In this document: positions 54,052 through 62,721 of the stretch, piece after piece
How the letters are laid out: each line of letters opens with the position of its first letter
How positions within the stretch are numbered: the first letter of the stretch is position 1
Source of the DNA: Streptomyces ficellus
GTDB lineage: Bacteria; Actinomycetota; Actinomycetes; Streptomycetales; Streptomycetaceae
Direction of reading: 5' to 3'
Length of the DNA stretch: 64,000 nt
NCBI RefSeq assembly: GCF_009739905.1
Contig: NZ_CP034279.1
Location: 682,001 to 746,000 of the forward strand
The notes under the pieces: model-generated
Databases searched by the model: none
What the model saw: only the letters and a program-made list of their open reading frames with translations
What the model was told of the DNA's origin: nothing
Translations under genes and position numbers: made by a program

Positions 54052-55059
54052 TTACGGGCGAGTGGCCGGTGGCACGAGGGTGTTGTCGCTGGTGTGCCCT
54101 GCGAGATAGTCCTCGATGTTACGCACGGTGGTGTCGATGATCTGTCCGACGGCGTCCTGCGTGAAGTAAGCCTGGTGGGAGGTGATCAGCACGTTCCGGA
54201 ACGTCATCAGGCGGGCAAGAACGTCATCGGTCATCACCTCCAGGGACTTGTCGAGGAAGAAGACACCGGCTTCCTCCTCGTAGACGTCCAGCCCCACACC
54301 GTCGAGGCGGCCGGCACGCAGCGTCTCCACCAGGGCCGGTGCGTCGATAAGGCCGCCGCGGCTGGTGTTGATCAGGATGGCGTCGCGTTTCATGAGCCCC
54401 AGTGCGGCGGCGTCCACCAGGTGATGGGTATCCGGCACCAGCGGCACGTGCAGGCTGATCAGGTCGGCCTCCGCGAACAGCCGGTCTCGCTCGACGTACT
54501 CCATGCCCAGCTTTCGGCATTCGGCATTCTCGGTGAGGTCCCAGCCGAGCAGGCGCATGCCGAAGCCGTGGGCGATCCGGGTGAAGGCGGTGCCGATCTT
54601 GCCCGTACCCAGGACGCCGACGGTACGGCCGTGCAAGTCACGTCCCATCAGACCGGTGAGCCGGAAATCGAATTCCCGGGTCCGGCCCGTCGCCCGGACC
54701 AAGCGGCGGTTCACCGCGAGGGCCAAGGCCCAGGCGAACTCGGCCACGGCGTACGGGGAGTAGTACGACACCCGGGCCACACCGATGCCGAGCCTGCGGG
54801 CCTCTTCGACGTCGATGTTGTTGTAGCCGGTGGAGCGCTGAACGATCATCCGTGTGCCGCCCTGGGCGAGGATCCGCAGGACACCCGCGTCCAGCGCGTC
54901 GTTCACGCTACTGCTGACGATCTCGTAACCGGTGGCCGTCGGCGCGGTGTCGTCGTTGAGGAACAGCTCGAGGCAGCGCAGACGGCTCCGTCCCTCAAGC
55001 GCCGTCTCCAACAGCGGACGCTCGTCGGGCAGCACCCCGTACGCGACGATCTCAGCCAT
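54052..55059 (-). CDS. D-lactate dehydrogenase-like 2-hydroxyacid dehydrogenase
   Basis: A 335-residue D-isomer 2-hydroxyacid dehydrogenase. The NAD loop is VLGTGKIGTAF (about 149-159). The catalytic residues are the Arg in NTSRGG, the Glu in DVYEEEAGVFF and the His in SHQAYFT. The stretch from DVYEEE to SHQAYF follows fermentative LdhA closely. It would reduce pyruvate to D-lactate and recycle NAD when respiration stops. The ATG at 55059 follows GAGAGGAG. I see no DosR-like box upstream. It is the last gene before the right repeat. Confidence 0.88.
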   Translation of the reverse strand: MAEIVAYGVLPDERPLLETALEGRSRLRCLELFLNDDTAPTATGYEIVSSSVNDALDAGVLRILAQGGTRMIVQRSTGYNNIDVEEARRLGIGVARVSYYSPYAVAEFAWALALAVNRRLVRATGRTREFDFRLTGLMGRDLHGRTVGVLGTGKIGTAFTRIAHGFGMRLLGWDLTENAECRKLGMEYVERDRLFAEADLISLHVPLVPDTHHLVDAAALGLMKRDAILINTSRGGLIDAPALVETLRAGRLDGVGLDVYEEEAGVFFLDKSLEVMTDDVLARLMTFRNVLITSHQAYFTQDAVGQIIDTTVRNIEDYLAGHTSDNTLVPPATRP

Positions 55060-55559
55060 GGCCCTGCTCCTCTCCCGTGACCGCTGCGCAAGACGTCCAG
55101 CGCAGCAACCAGGCGTTTGGAACGATCAGCGAACAGCTCCGGGGCAGGAGCACACGACCGACCGAGCTCACCAGCATGCCGCCAGACGCTCCGATCCCCG
55201 CAGCCACTCACCTGGCGCCTTGGGCGTGCAGCCCTGATGGCCCAACACCGGGCCGGCGTGCGTACCACCAGCGGTCCGAGAAGGACTCACGAGGAACAGT
55301 CTTGTGGGATAACCACAAGACCGTACTTTGTCGTGGATGACGTCTCCCACCCCCGGTGCCAGCAGACGGCCGGCTACCTGACGACTCATCAGCAGTGTCA
55401 GCATTGGGTCTACTAAGCCGACCACAGACGACCACATCTGAGAACCCCGGTCGCGCGCACCAGAGGCTGCCGGAGCGGCGAGGAACCAAATCCGCTCTCG
55501 AGTAAGGGGCCAAGTTGCCACGTTCGGGTACGCACTCGACCCCGCCCCACATCATTGCA
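55060..55559. other. 500-bp non-coding right end of the island
   Basis: No plausible gene. GC is visibly lower than elsewhere (55290-55420). It holds a 9-bp inverted repeat at 55299-55321 and a GTCAGCAT sequence at 55396 similar to one inside the left repeat at 13774. These could be integrase or excisionase arm sites. Confidence 0.5.
55299..55321. repeat. 9-bp inverted repeat near the right island end
   Basis: GTCTTGTGG, a 5-nt spacer GATAA, then CCACAAGAC. The symmetry is perfect. It has no GC-rich clamp or T tract, so it looks more like a protein-binding site than a terminator. Confidence 0.5.
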
Positions 55560-55726
55560 GCTCAGCGCACCCTCCCCCGCGGTTTCAGCGTTACCGGCGG
55601 GAGTGCGGGGGCCGGGAGGCGGCCGCCGTCGTAGCCGTACACTTCGCCGAAGCGGGTGCCGGTCGTCCAGTCGTCGCGGGCGCGGGCGATCTCGTCGTGG
55701 GAGCGGCCCACGAAGTTCCACCACAT
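55560..55726. repeat. right 167-bp direct repeat (attR-like)
   Basis: The partner of 13544-13710, in the same orientation and 42,016 bp away. Here the repeat is the 3' end of an intact pirin gene, so insertion did not break the gene. Confidence 0.9.
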
Positions 55727-56527
55727 GACGATCTCCTCCTCGAAGGGCTCGCCGCCCAGGAGCATCAGGCCCGCGTCCGAGGTGGCGCGCAGAGGGAGGG
55801 AGGTGCGGCCGCAGCCGAGGTAGAGCATCGAGCCGGGCAGGACGGGGACGTCGTCGACGTGGGCCTCGCCGGACATGGAGAGGACCGCGTACTCGAAGTC
55901 GGGGTCGAGCGGCAGGTTCGTTTCCGTGCCGCCGGTGAGCGTGAGGTCGGCGCCGACCAGAGGGCTGTAGATGGTGCCGGGTGAGCGTGCGCCGTCGAGG
56001 TCGCCGAGGATGACGGTGGCCGTCAGGCCGGGCGCCGTGACGTGGGGGAGGTCCGCGTGGTGCTGGAAGTGGGGCTCGACGTGGCGGTGGGCGTCGGGCA
56101 GGGCCACCCACAGCTGGGCGCCGTGCAGGAAGCGGGCGTGGGGGCGGGGGCTCTCCTCGGAGTGGGAGATGGCCTGGCCGGAGGTCATCAGGCCCAGTTC
56201 GCGCGGGCGTACCGTCTGGAGGCTGCCCGTGCTGTCGCGGTGCAGGACCTCGCCCTCGTGGAGCCAGCTGACGGTCTGGAGGCCCATGTGCGGGTGGGGC
56301 GGCACCTGCATGCCGGGTTCGTCGGCGATGTCGTCGGGCCCGTAGTGGTCGACGAACGCCCAGGCGCCGACCATGCGGCGGCCGAGGTTGGGCAGCAGGC
56401 GGCGCACCTCGGTGGATTCACCGAGCTGTACGCGGCGGGGGCTGAGGAGCTCGCGCACCGGCTCCGCGACGACGAATCCGCGGCCGCCGCACACGGACGG
56501 CACGGCCTGACGATCAAGGTTGCTCAT
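55562..56527 (-). CDS. pirin family protein
   Basis: A 321-residue bicupin of the pirin family. The N-terminal cupin has the metal-site motif PPHPHMGLQTVSWL and a later GEVLHRDSTGS, with HSEESP further on. The C-terminal cupin ends in the repeat-encoded 54 residues. Pirins hold iron and act as quercetin-2,3-dioxygenases or redox-sensing cofactors. The ATG at 56527 is chosen because upstream in-frame sequence belongs to the opposite strand of the phosphatase gene. Its 3' end appears to come from the island. Confidence 0.9.
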   Translation of the reverse strand: MSNLDRQAVPSVCGGRGFVVAEPVRELLSPRRVQLGESTEVRRLLPNLGRRMVGAWAFVDHYGPDDIADEPGMQVPPHPHMGLQTVSWLHEGEVLHRDSTGSLQTVRPRELGLMTSGQAISHSEESPRPHARFLHGAQLWVALPDAHRHVEPHFQHHADLPHVTAPGLTATVILGDLDGARSPGTIYSPLVGADLTLTGGTETNLPLDPDFEYAVLSMSGEAHVDDVPVLPGSMLYLGCGRTSLPLRATSDAGLMLLGGEPFEEEIVMWWNFVGRSHDEIARARDDWTTGTRFGEVYGYDGGRLPAPALPPVTLKPRGRVR

Positions 56528-56638
56528 GCCGCCCAACCTAACCGTGCGCGTATGTCGGGCGTGAGGGTTTGTCAGGCTCGGTACGCAGCGGGTCACACCA
56601 CCCGTTCGCCGGGGCAACATGGGGCATAAAGCGGGCAT

Positions 56639-58276
56639 ATGACGTGCCATATGGACACTCACCTGCCCGAGCTCCGGGCCGCAGCCCGCCGTATGGGGCG
56701 CCGTCACTTCCTGACCGTGGCCGGTGCCGCCGCCGCGCTGGCGTTCACCACGCACCTGCCGGCCGCCGGTGCGGCGAGCCGTACCGCGCTGGACGCCCGG
56801 AAGATCAGCGCGTACCCCTTCACCCTGGGCATCGCCTCGGGCGACCCGCTGCCGGACTCCGTCCTGCTGTGGACGCGGCTCGCGCCCGCCCCGTTCGAAC
56901 CGGACGGCGGGCTGCCGGCGCAGCGGGTGGAGGTGCAGTGGGAGGTGGCGTACGACGAGCAGTTCTACGCCCTCGTCAGGAGCGGGACCGCGACCGCCCA
57001 CCCGGAGTACGCCCACAGTGTCCACGTGGAGGTCCCGGGGCTCGACGAGGACCGCTCGTACTACTACCGCTTCCGCGCGGGCACCTGGATCAGCCCGGTG
57101 GGCCGGGCCCGTACCGCTCCCTCCCCCAGCTCCTTCTGGGTGCCGTCCATGAGCTTCGCCGCGGTCGCCTGCGCCGCCTACTTCGACGGGTACTACACCG
57201 CCTACAAGCACGTCGCGGACGAGGACGTGGACATGGTGGTGCACCTGGGCGACTACATCTACGAGTACGGCGTCGACTCGGCCGGCGGCCACCGCGGGTA
57301 CACCGACCGGAAGCTGCCCGCGCACTTCAACACCGAGACGGTCACCCTCCAGGACTACCGGCTGCGTTACGCGCTCTACAAGAACGACGCCGACCTGCAG
57401 GCGGCGCACGCCGCGCACCCGTTCGTCGTGACCTGGGACGACCACGAGACGGAGAACAACTACGCGGGGGCGGTCGCGGAGAACGGCGTACCGCCGGAGG
57501 AGTTCCTGCTGCGCCGCGCCGCCGCGTACCGCGCCTACTGGGAGAACCTGCCGCTGCGTCCGCCGCAGAAGCCGGCCGGTGCCGACATGCGGCTGTACCG
57601 GCGGCTGCGGTTCGGGCGGCTGGCCCAGTTCGACATCCTGGACACCCGCCAGTACCGCTCCGACCAGGCGTACGGGGACGGCTGGCAGGCTCCCGGGCCG
57701 CTGACGATGGACCCCTCGCGCACGATGACCGGGGCCGAGCAGGAGCGCTGGCTGCTGGACGGGTGGAAGACCTCGGACGCGGTGTGGAACATCGTGCCCC
57801 AGCAGGTCACCTTCGCCCAGCGGCGGGACGTCCCCACGGCGGACTACCGGCTCTCGATGGACGCCTGGGACGGGTACGCCGCCTCCCGCAAACGCCTCCT
57901 CGACGGGGCGACCGCCGCGGGGGTGGACAACCTGATGGTGCTGTCCGGTGACGCGCACGTCGGGTACGGCTTCGACCTGAAGGCCGACTTCGACAACCCG
58001 GCCTCCCGGGTCGTCGGTACGGAGATCTCCACGACGTCCCTCACCAGCGGCCGGGACGGCGCCCAGAAGCCCGGCAACTGGATCAGCCTCACCCAGGCCA
58101 ACCCGCACCTGAAGTTCTACGACGGACGCCGTGGCTACACCGTCGTGCGGCTGGGCCAGAGCAGCGCCGGGATCGACTTCAGGACGGTGTCCGCCGTCAC
58201 CAGGCCGGGCGGCACGCTCAGCACGGCCGCCTCCTTCACGACGAGCGCGGGCACGCCCGGCCTCCAGCCCGCGTGA
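56639..58276 (+). CDS. phoD: Tat-exported PhoD-like alkaline phosphatase/phosphodiesterase
   Basis: A 545-residue secreted enzyme. The signal has the twin-arginine motif RRHFLTVAGAAAALAF (about 21-36). The mature part has the PhoD N-terminal beta domain (FTLGIASGDPLPDSVLLWTRL) and metal-site motifs VVHLGDYIYEYG, TWDDHETENNY and LSGDAHVGY. It releases phosphate from esters or teichoic acid outside the cell. The ATG at 56639 or the one at 56651 may be used; neither has a strong ribosome binding site. It is divergent from pirin. Confidence 0.9.
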   Translation: MTCHMDTHLPELRAAARRMGRRHFLTVAGAAAALAFTTHLPAAGAASRTALDARKISAYPFTLGIASGDPLPDSVLLWTRLAPAPFEPDGGLPAQRVEVQWEVAYDEQFYALVRSGTATAHPEYAHSVHVEVPGLDEDRSYYYRFRAGTWISPVGRARTAPSPSSFWVPSMSFAAVACAAYFDGYYTAYKHVADEDVDMVVHLGDYIYEYGVDSAGGHRGYTDRKLPAHFNTETVTLQDYRLRYALYKNDADLQAAHAAHPFVVTWDDHETENNYAGAVAENGVPPEEFLLRRAAAYRAYWENLPLRPPQKPAGADMRLYRRLRFGRLAQFDILDTRQYRSDQAYGDGWQAPGPLTMDPSRTMTGAEQERWLLDGWKTSDAVWNIVPQQVTFAQRRDVPTADYRLSMDAWDGYAASRKRLLDGATAAGVDNLMVLSGDAHVGYGFDLKADFDNPASRVVGTEISTTSLTSGRDGAQKPGNWISLTQANPHLKFYDGRRGYTVVRLGQSSAGIDFRTVSAVTRPGGTLSTAASFTTSAGTPGLQPA

Positions 58277-58354
58277 CTGCGGCCCGCGGGCGCGGGGTCA
58301 CCCGTTCGGCGCCACCCACGGGCACTTCGGGCCCGCCCGGCTTTGCATGGGGCC

Positions 58355-58786
58355 ATGGGCGACCTCACCTACCGCGCGGGACCTGCTGTGGCGGCGGCCC
58401 TGTTGTGCCTGGCCGGATGCTCCGTCGCCGCCCCCTCGCCCCGGGAGAGGGCGGTGGCCGCGATCGACGCGCTCTGCGAGGACCTCGGGGCGCTGCGGAT
58501 GAACGCGGGCAGGCTGAACGACCTCAGCCCGCGGTCGAAGGGGCGGGACGAACTGCGGGACCTGCGGGAGGAGGTCGCCCACGACCTCGACCTCGTGACG
58601 CGCAGTGCGCGGGACGTGCGCAAGGCCCGGGCGCGCGGGGTCTCGGCCGCGTACGACCGGGTCAGCAGGGCCATCGACGACCTGCCCGGGGGCGCGACGG
58701 GCGCCCAGGCGTCGTCGCGGATCAGGCCCCACCTGGAGGCGCTGGACCGGGCCATCGCCGTCTCCCAGGCGTCCGTGAAGTGCTGA
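58355..58786 (+). CDS. small lipoprotein of unknown function
   Basis: A 143-residue protein with a lipoprotein signal: hydrophobic segment then lipobox LAGC with Cys22. The mature part is Arg/Asp-rich and predicted helical. I do not recognise the family. The ATG at 58355 is preferred over a TTG at 58343. It follows phoD by 78 bp and precedes the ClC gene by 49 bp in the same direction. Confidence 0.7.
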   Translation: MGDLTYRAGPAVAAALLCLAGCSVAAPSPRERAVAAIDALCEDLGALRMNAGRLNDLSPRSKGRDELRDLREEVAHDLDLVTRSARDVRKARARGVSAAYDRVSRAIDDLPGGATGAQASSRIRPHLEALDRAIAVSQASVKC

Positions 58787-58835
58787 CGCGCCGGCGTACG
58801 GGCGCGCCGGTGCGCCGGATCCGGGGGTGGGGGTC

Positions 58836-60188
58836 GTGAACGGGCGGACCATGGGGAGTTCCGCGCCGACGCCCGGGCCGGATGAGCCGCTGCTGCGCCG
58901 CCGGTACGCCCGTCTGCTGCTGCTGGCGACGGCCATGGGCGTGCCGATCGCGCTGGCCTGCTTCTTCTTCGTGGGTGCTCAGCACGCGCTCCAGCACGCC
59001 GTTTGGGAAGACCTGCCCGAGGCGGTCGGCTACGCCGAACCCCCGTGGTGGTGGCCGCTGCCGGCGCTGCTGCTGGCCGGGTTGCTGCTGGCCCCGGTCG
59101 TCACCCGTGTGCCGGGTGGCGGCGGGCACCTCGCGGTCCACGGCCTCGCCAAGGCGCCCAGCGAGCCGGCGGCCGTGCCGGGGGTGGTCTTCGCGGCTCT
59201 GGCAACCCTGCCCCTGGGTGTGGTGCTGGGACCGGAGGCGCCCCTGATGGCTCTGGGGAGCGGGCTGGCCCTGCTGGCCATGCGGCGGACGCGGCGGGAG
59301 GCGGACCCCAGGACGGCGATGGTGCTGGGGACCGCCGGGTCGACCGCCGCGATCTCGACGATCCTGGGCGGTCCGCTCGTGGCGGCCGTCCTGGTCGTGG
59401 AGGCGGCCGCGCTCGCCGGGCCGCAGTTGGTGACCCTGCTCCTGCCCTGCCTCCTCGCGAGCGCGGCGGGCGCGCTGGTGTTCACGGGGTTCGGCCACTG
59501 GACGGGGCTGAAGATCGGTGCGCTCACCGTGCCCAAGGTGCCGCCGGCCGCCAACCCGGACGCCGGTGACTTCCTGTGGGGGATCCCTCTGGCGGTGGGG
59601 GTGGCCCTGGTCGTCTCGGTGCTGCACCGGCTCGGGGACGTCACGGCGGTCTGGACGGCGCGGCGCACGGCCGTGCGCACGGTGGTGTGCGCCGTGGCGG
59701 CGGGCGTGTGCGTCGCCGCGTACGCGCTGATCACCGGGCGGTCACCGGCGGAGGCGGCCCTGTCGGGCGAGGAGACGCTGGGGGCGCTGGCGGGGGATCC
59801 GGGGTCGTGGCCGGTCGCCGCCCTGCTCGTCCTGGTCGTCTGCAAGGGGCTGGCCTGGGGCGTGTGCCTGGGCAGCCTGCGGGGCGGGCCCATCTTCCCG
59901 GCGGTGCTGCTGGGCGCGGCGATGGGGGTGGCGTGCGCGGGGCTGCCGGGCCTCGGGGCGGCGCCCGGACTGGCGGCGGGGATCGCCACGGCGACGGCCA
60001 CGGTGACCCGGTTGCCGCTGGCGAGCAGTGTGCTGGCCGTCCTGCTGCTCGGCCGGGACGGGGCCGATCAGATGCCGCTGATCGTGGTGTGTTCCGTGGT
60101 CGGTTTCCTCACCGCCCGGCTCGTCGAGGACAGGACCGGGCCGAAACCCGTGGCCGGCGGCGCAGCGCCCGCCGGGGCCGCCCGGTGA
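58836..60188 (+). CDS. ClC-family chloride channel/transporter
   Basis: A 450-residue membrane protein with ClC features: GPEAPLMALGSG in place of the usual GREGP segment, and GGPIFPAVLLGAAMG matching the GxFxP region near residue 350. About ten hydrophobic helices. It moves chloride or exchanges it for protons. The start is uncertain among GTG 58827, GTG 58836 and ATG 58851; GTG 58836 has a G-rich ribosome binding site at a suitable distance. Confidence 0.83.
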   Translation: MNGRTMGSSAPTPGPDEPLLRRRYARLLLLATAMGVPIALACFFFVGAQHALQHAVWEDLPEAVGYAEPPWWWPLPALLLAGLLLAPVVTRVPGGGGHLAVHGLAKAPSEPAAVPGVVFAALATLPLGVVLGPEAPLMALGSGLALLAMRRTRREADPRTAMVLGTAGSTAAISTILGGPLVAAVLVVEAAALAGPQLVTLLLPCLLASAAGALVFTGFGHWTGLKIGALTVPKVPPAANPDAGDFLWGIPLAVGVALVVSVLHRLGDVTAVWTARRTAVRTVVCAVAAGVCVAAYALITGRSPAEAALSGEETLGALAGDPGSWPVAALLVLVVCKGLAWGVCLGSLRGGPIFPAVLLGAAMGVACAGLPGLGAAPGLAAGIATATATVTRLPLASSVLAVLLLGRDGADQMPLIVVCSVVGFLTARLVEDRTGPKPVAGGAAPAGAAR

Positions 60189-60216
60189 GGCCCGCCGGGG
60201 TCGCCCGGGGCGCCGG

Positions 60217-60768
60217 GTGAAAGGTCCCGCCGGGGCGGAGGGGGCGTACCGGTCGAGGGCACGGCCGCTGACCGTGCTGAGCGCGGCCGCGCTGGTGGCG
60301 GCGTACTTCCTGCTGCCGCTGGACTCCCTCGGGCCTCATCGCCCCGCCGTGAGCTGGTCGGTGTTCCTCGTGTCCGTGGGCGTGGTGGCCGTGCTCCTGC
60401 TGCGGCAGATCACAGCCGTGACGCTGGAACGGCGCGACACCCGGCCGGGTCTGGTGATCCCCCTGCTCATGTGCCTGTCGGTGCTGGTCTTCGCCGCCGC
60501 GTACTACGGGCTGGCGAAGCAGCCGGGCGAGTTCGCGGGGCTGAGGACCAGGCTGGACGCGCTCTACTTCACCCTGGTCACCCTGGCGACGATCGGCTTC
60601 GGGGACATCACGCCCCAGGGGCAGGGAGCACGGTTCGTGACGATGCTTCAGATCCTGTTCAACTTCGTGTTCCTCACCGCCGCGGCGACCTCGCTGACCC
60701 GGCACGTGCGCGGCCGGGTCGGCGAGCGCCATGGGCGGCGCGGGGGCCCGGGGGATCAGCCGCGGTAG
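60217..60768 (+). CDS. two-helix potassium channel protein
   Basis: A 183-residue protein with four hydrophobic segments. The last pair flanks a pore loop with selectivity filter TIGFGD (in TLATIGFGDITPQG), so it is an ion channel of the KcsA-like pore class. No RCK domain is attached. The GTG at 60217 is the likely start. It lies 28 bp after the ClC gene in the same direction, suggesting one ion-transport unit, and its 3' end overlaps the convergent oxidoreductase gene by 13 bp. Confidence 0.85.
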   Translation: MKGPAGAEGAYRSRARPLTVLSAAALVAAYFLLPLDSLGPHRPAVSWSVFLVSVGVVAVLLLRQITAVTLERRDTRPGLVIPLLMCLSVLVFAAAYYGLAKQPGEFAGLRTRLDALYFTLVTLATIGFGDITPQGQGARFVTMLQILFNFVFLTAAATSLTRHVRGRVGERHGRRGGPGDQPR

Positions 60769-62186
60769 CCCTCCAGCAGCCGGAGCCACACCTCGCTGAT
60801 CGTGGGGTACGCGGGGACGGCGTGCCAGAGGCGGGCGACCGGGACCTCGGCGGTGACGGCGATGGTGGCCGAGTGGAGGAGTTCGCCCACCGCCGGGCCG
60901 ACGAGGGTGACGCCGAGCAGGATCTCGCGTTCCAGGTCGACGACCATCCGGGCGCGGCCCCGGTAGCCGTCCGCGTAGAGGCCGGAGCCGGCGACGCCCG
61001 CCAGGTCCTGGTCGACCGCCCGGACGCGGTGCCCGGCCGCCTCCGCCTCGGCGAGGGTGAGACCGACGGACGCGGCCTCCGGGTCGCAGAAGACGACCTG
61101 GGGCACGGCGGCGTGGTCGGCGGTCGCGGAGTGCGCGCCCCACGGGCCGGTGTCCGGCGGGGCTGCCCCGTCGGCGCGGACGCCGATGGCGGCCCCGGCG
61201 ATCCGCGCCTGGTACTTGCCCTGGTGGGTGAGCAGGGCACGGCGGTTGACGTCGCCGACCGCGTACAGCCAGTCGGTGCCCCCGACCAGGCAGGTGTCGT
61301 CGACGGACAGCCAGGAACCGGGTTCGAGGCCGACGGTCTCCAGGCCGAGGTCGTCCGTGCGCGGGGCGCGGCCGGTGGCGAAGAGGATCTCGTCGGCCTC
61401 CAGGCGGGTGCCGTCGTCCAGGGCGACCGTGACCGGACCGCCGGGTTCCGGCCGCTCGACGGCGGTGACGGAGACGCCGGTACGGATGTCGGCGCCGGCC
61501 TCGGTGAGGGCGTCCGCCACGTGCTCGCCGACGAAGGGCTCCATCCGCGGGAGCAGGCCCCCGCCGCGTACCAGGAGGGTGACGGCGGAGCCGAGCGCCT
61601 GCCAGGCGGTGGCCATCTCGGTGCCGACCACTCCCCCGCCGACCACGACGAGACGGCCCGGCGCCTGCTGGGCGCTGGTCGCCTCGCGGCTGGTCCAGGG
61701 GCGGGCGGCGGCGAGGCCCGGCAGGTCGGGCAGGACGGCGCGGCTGCCGGTGCAGACGGCGACGGCGTGCCGGGCGGTCAGGGTCTGCCGTGCACCGTCG
61801 GCCCCTTCGACGGTGACCCTCCTGGGGCCGTCGAGCCTGCCGCGACCGCGGTGGAGGCGGGCGCCGATGGAGTCCAGCCAGTCCACCTGGCCGTCGTCCT
61901 TCCAGTGCGACACGTGGCCGTCGCGGTGGGCGAGCACCGCGGGGGCGTCGAGCGGGCCCTGGACGGCTCCGCGCAGGCCGGGGACCTTGCGGGCGTCGGC
62001 GCGGGCGATCGCGGGGCGCAGCAGCGCCTTGCTGGGCATGCACGCCCAGTAGGAGCACTCGCCGCCCACCAGTTCGTTCTCGACCACCGCGACGCTCAGG
62101 CCCGCCGCGGCGGCCCGGTCGGCCACGTTCTCGCCGACGGGGCCTGCGCCCACGACGACGACGTCGTACTCCACCGTTTCAGTCAT
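60756..62186 (-). CDS. pyridine nucleotide-disulfide oxidoreductase
   Basis: A 476-residue flavoprotein. The FAD fold is VVVVGAGPVGEN (9-20). The redox pair Cys44-Cys49 lies in GGECSYWACMPSK, and the NAD(P) fold is VVVGGGVVGTEMA. A second FAD contact is YAVGDVN. The family includes mercuric and glutathione-type reductases. At the C-terminal end the usual catalytic HPT motif reads AYPTISE, so the His is Tyr, and its substrate may differ from lipoamide. The ATG at 62186 is followed at once by a family-like N-terminus. Confidence 0.87.
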   Translation of the reverse strand: MTETVEYDVVVVGAGPVGENVADRAAAAGLSVAVVENELVGGECSYWACMPSKALLRPAIARADARKVPGLRGAVQGPLDAPAVLAHRDGHVSHWKDDGQVDWLDSIGARLHRGRGRLDGPRRVTVEGADGARQTLTARHAVAVCTGSRAVLPDLPGLAAARPWTSREATSAQQAPGRLVVVGGGVVGTEMATAWQALGSAVTLLVRGGGLLPRMEPFVGEHVADALTEAGADIRTGVSVTAVERPEPGGPVTVALDDGTRLEADEILFATGRAPRTDDLGLETVGLEPGSWLSVDDTCLVGGTDWLYAVGDVNRRALLTHQGKYQARIAGAAIGVRADGAAPPDTGPWGAHSATADHAAVPQVVFCDPEAASVGLTLAEAEAAGHRVRAVDQDLAGVAGSGLYADGYRGRARMVVDLEREILLGVTLVGPAVGELLHSATIAVTAEVPVARLWHAVPAYPTISEVWLRLLEGYRG

Positions 62187-62308
62187 GGGGCCAGTCTGGT
62201 GGTACGTGTGCGCGGGGGCCACATGGGCAGTCGGAATAGCGCGGCTCCGGGCACGGTTGTCCGGGGTCCGGGGCGATCCCCCACGTAGATCGGGAAGAGG
62301 TAGGCAGC

Positions 62309-62677
62309 ATGGGCACCGTAGAGCTCACCAAGGACAACTTCGATCAGGTCGTGAGCGAGAACGACTTCATCCTGATCGATTTCTGGGCTGCTTGGTGCGG
62401 ACCGTGCCGCCAGTTCGCGCCGGTCTTCGAGAGCGCGTCCGAGCGCCATCCGGACCTGGTGTTCGCGAAGGTCGACACGGAGGCGCAGACGGAGCTGGCC
62501 GCGGCGTTCGAGATCCAGTCGATCCCCACGCTGATGATCGTCCGTGACAACGTCGCCGTGTTCGCCCAGCCCGGGGCGCTGCCCGAGCCGGCCCTGGAGG
62601 ACCTGATCGGGCAGGCGCGCCAACTGGACATGGACGAGGTGCGCAAGTCCATCGAGGAGGGCAAGGCCGGGGCATGA
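62309..62677 (+). CDS. thioredoxin
   Basis: A 122-residue thioredoxin with the active site WCGPC (Cys30, Cys33) and the cis-Pro region IPTLMI. It reduces protein disulfides in the cytoplasm. The ATG at 62309 follows GGGAAGAGG. It is divergent from the disulfide oxidoreductase gene 122 bp away, which might supply electrons, although that is not shown. It converges on the thiolase gene. Confidence 0.92.
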   Translation: MGTVELTKDNFDQVVSENDFILIDFWAAWCGPCRQFAPVFESASERHPDLVFAKVDTEAQTELAAAFEIQSIPTLMIVRDNVAVFAQPGALPEPALEDLIGQARQLDMDEVRKSIEEGKAGA

Positions 62678-62721
62678 CCCGGACGACGGCGCACTGACCG
62701 GCGGGACGCCCCGGAGGCGCG

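Larger units (their letters stand above)
13711..55559. mobile_element. putative 41.8-kb genomic island carrying a DosR/OsdR-like dormancy regulon
   Basis: The segment is flanked by 167-bp direct repeats of the pirin 3' end, with an integrase 5' remnant inside the left repeat. It holds universal stress proteins, redox enzymes, two-component regulators and several decayed genes (integrase, Rv1733c-family, FtsX-like permease). Genes on both sides look like ordinary chromosomal genes. I see no replication or conjugation genes, so it would be a relic or a mobilisable island. An alternative is a partial duplication of pirin by rearrangement; the integrase remnant makes insertion more likely. Confidence 0.7.

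Noticed and set aside
13711-55559. Functional integrative conjugative element
   Set aside because: Only a 5' integrase remnant is present, with no replication, FtsK-like transfer or excisionase gene. Island relic is the safer call.
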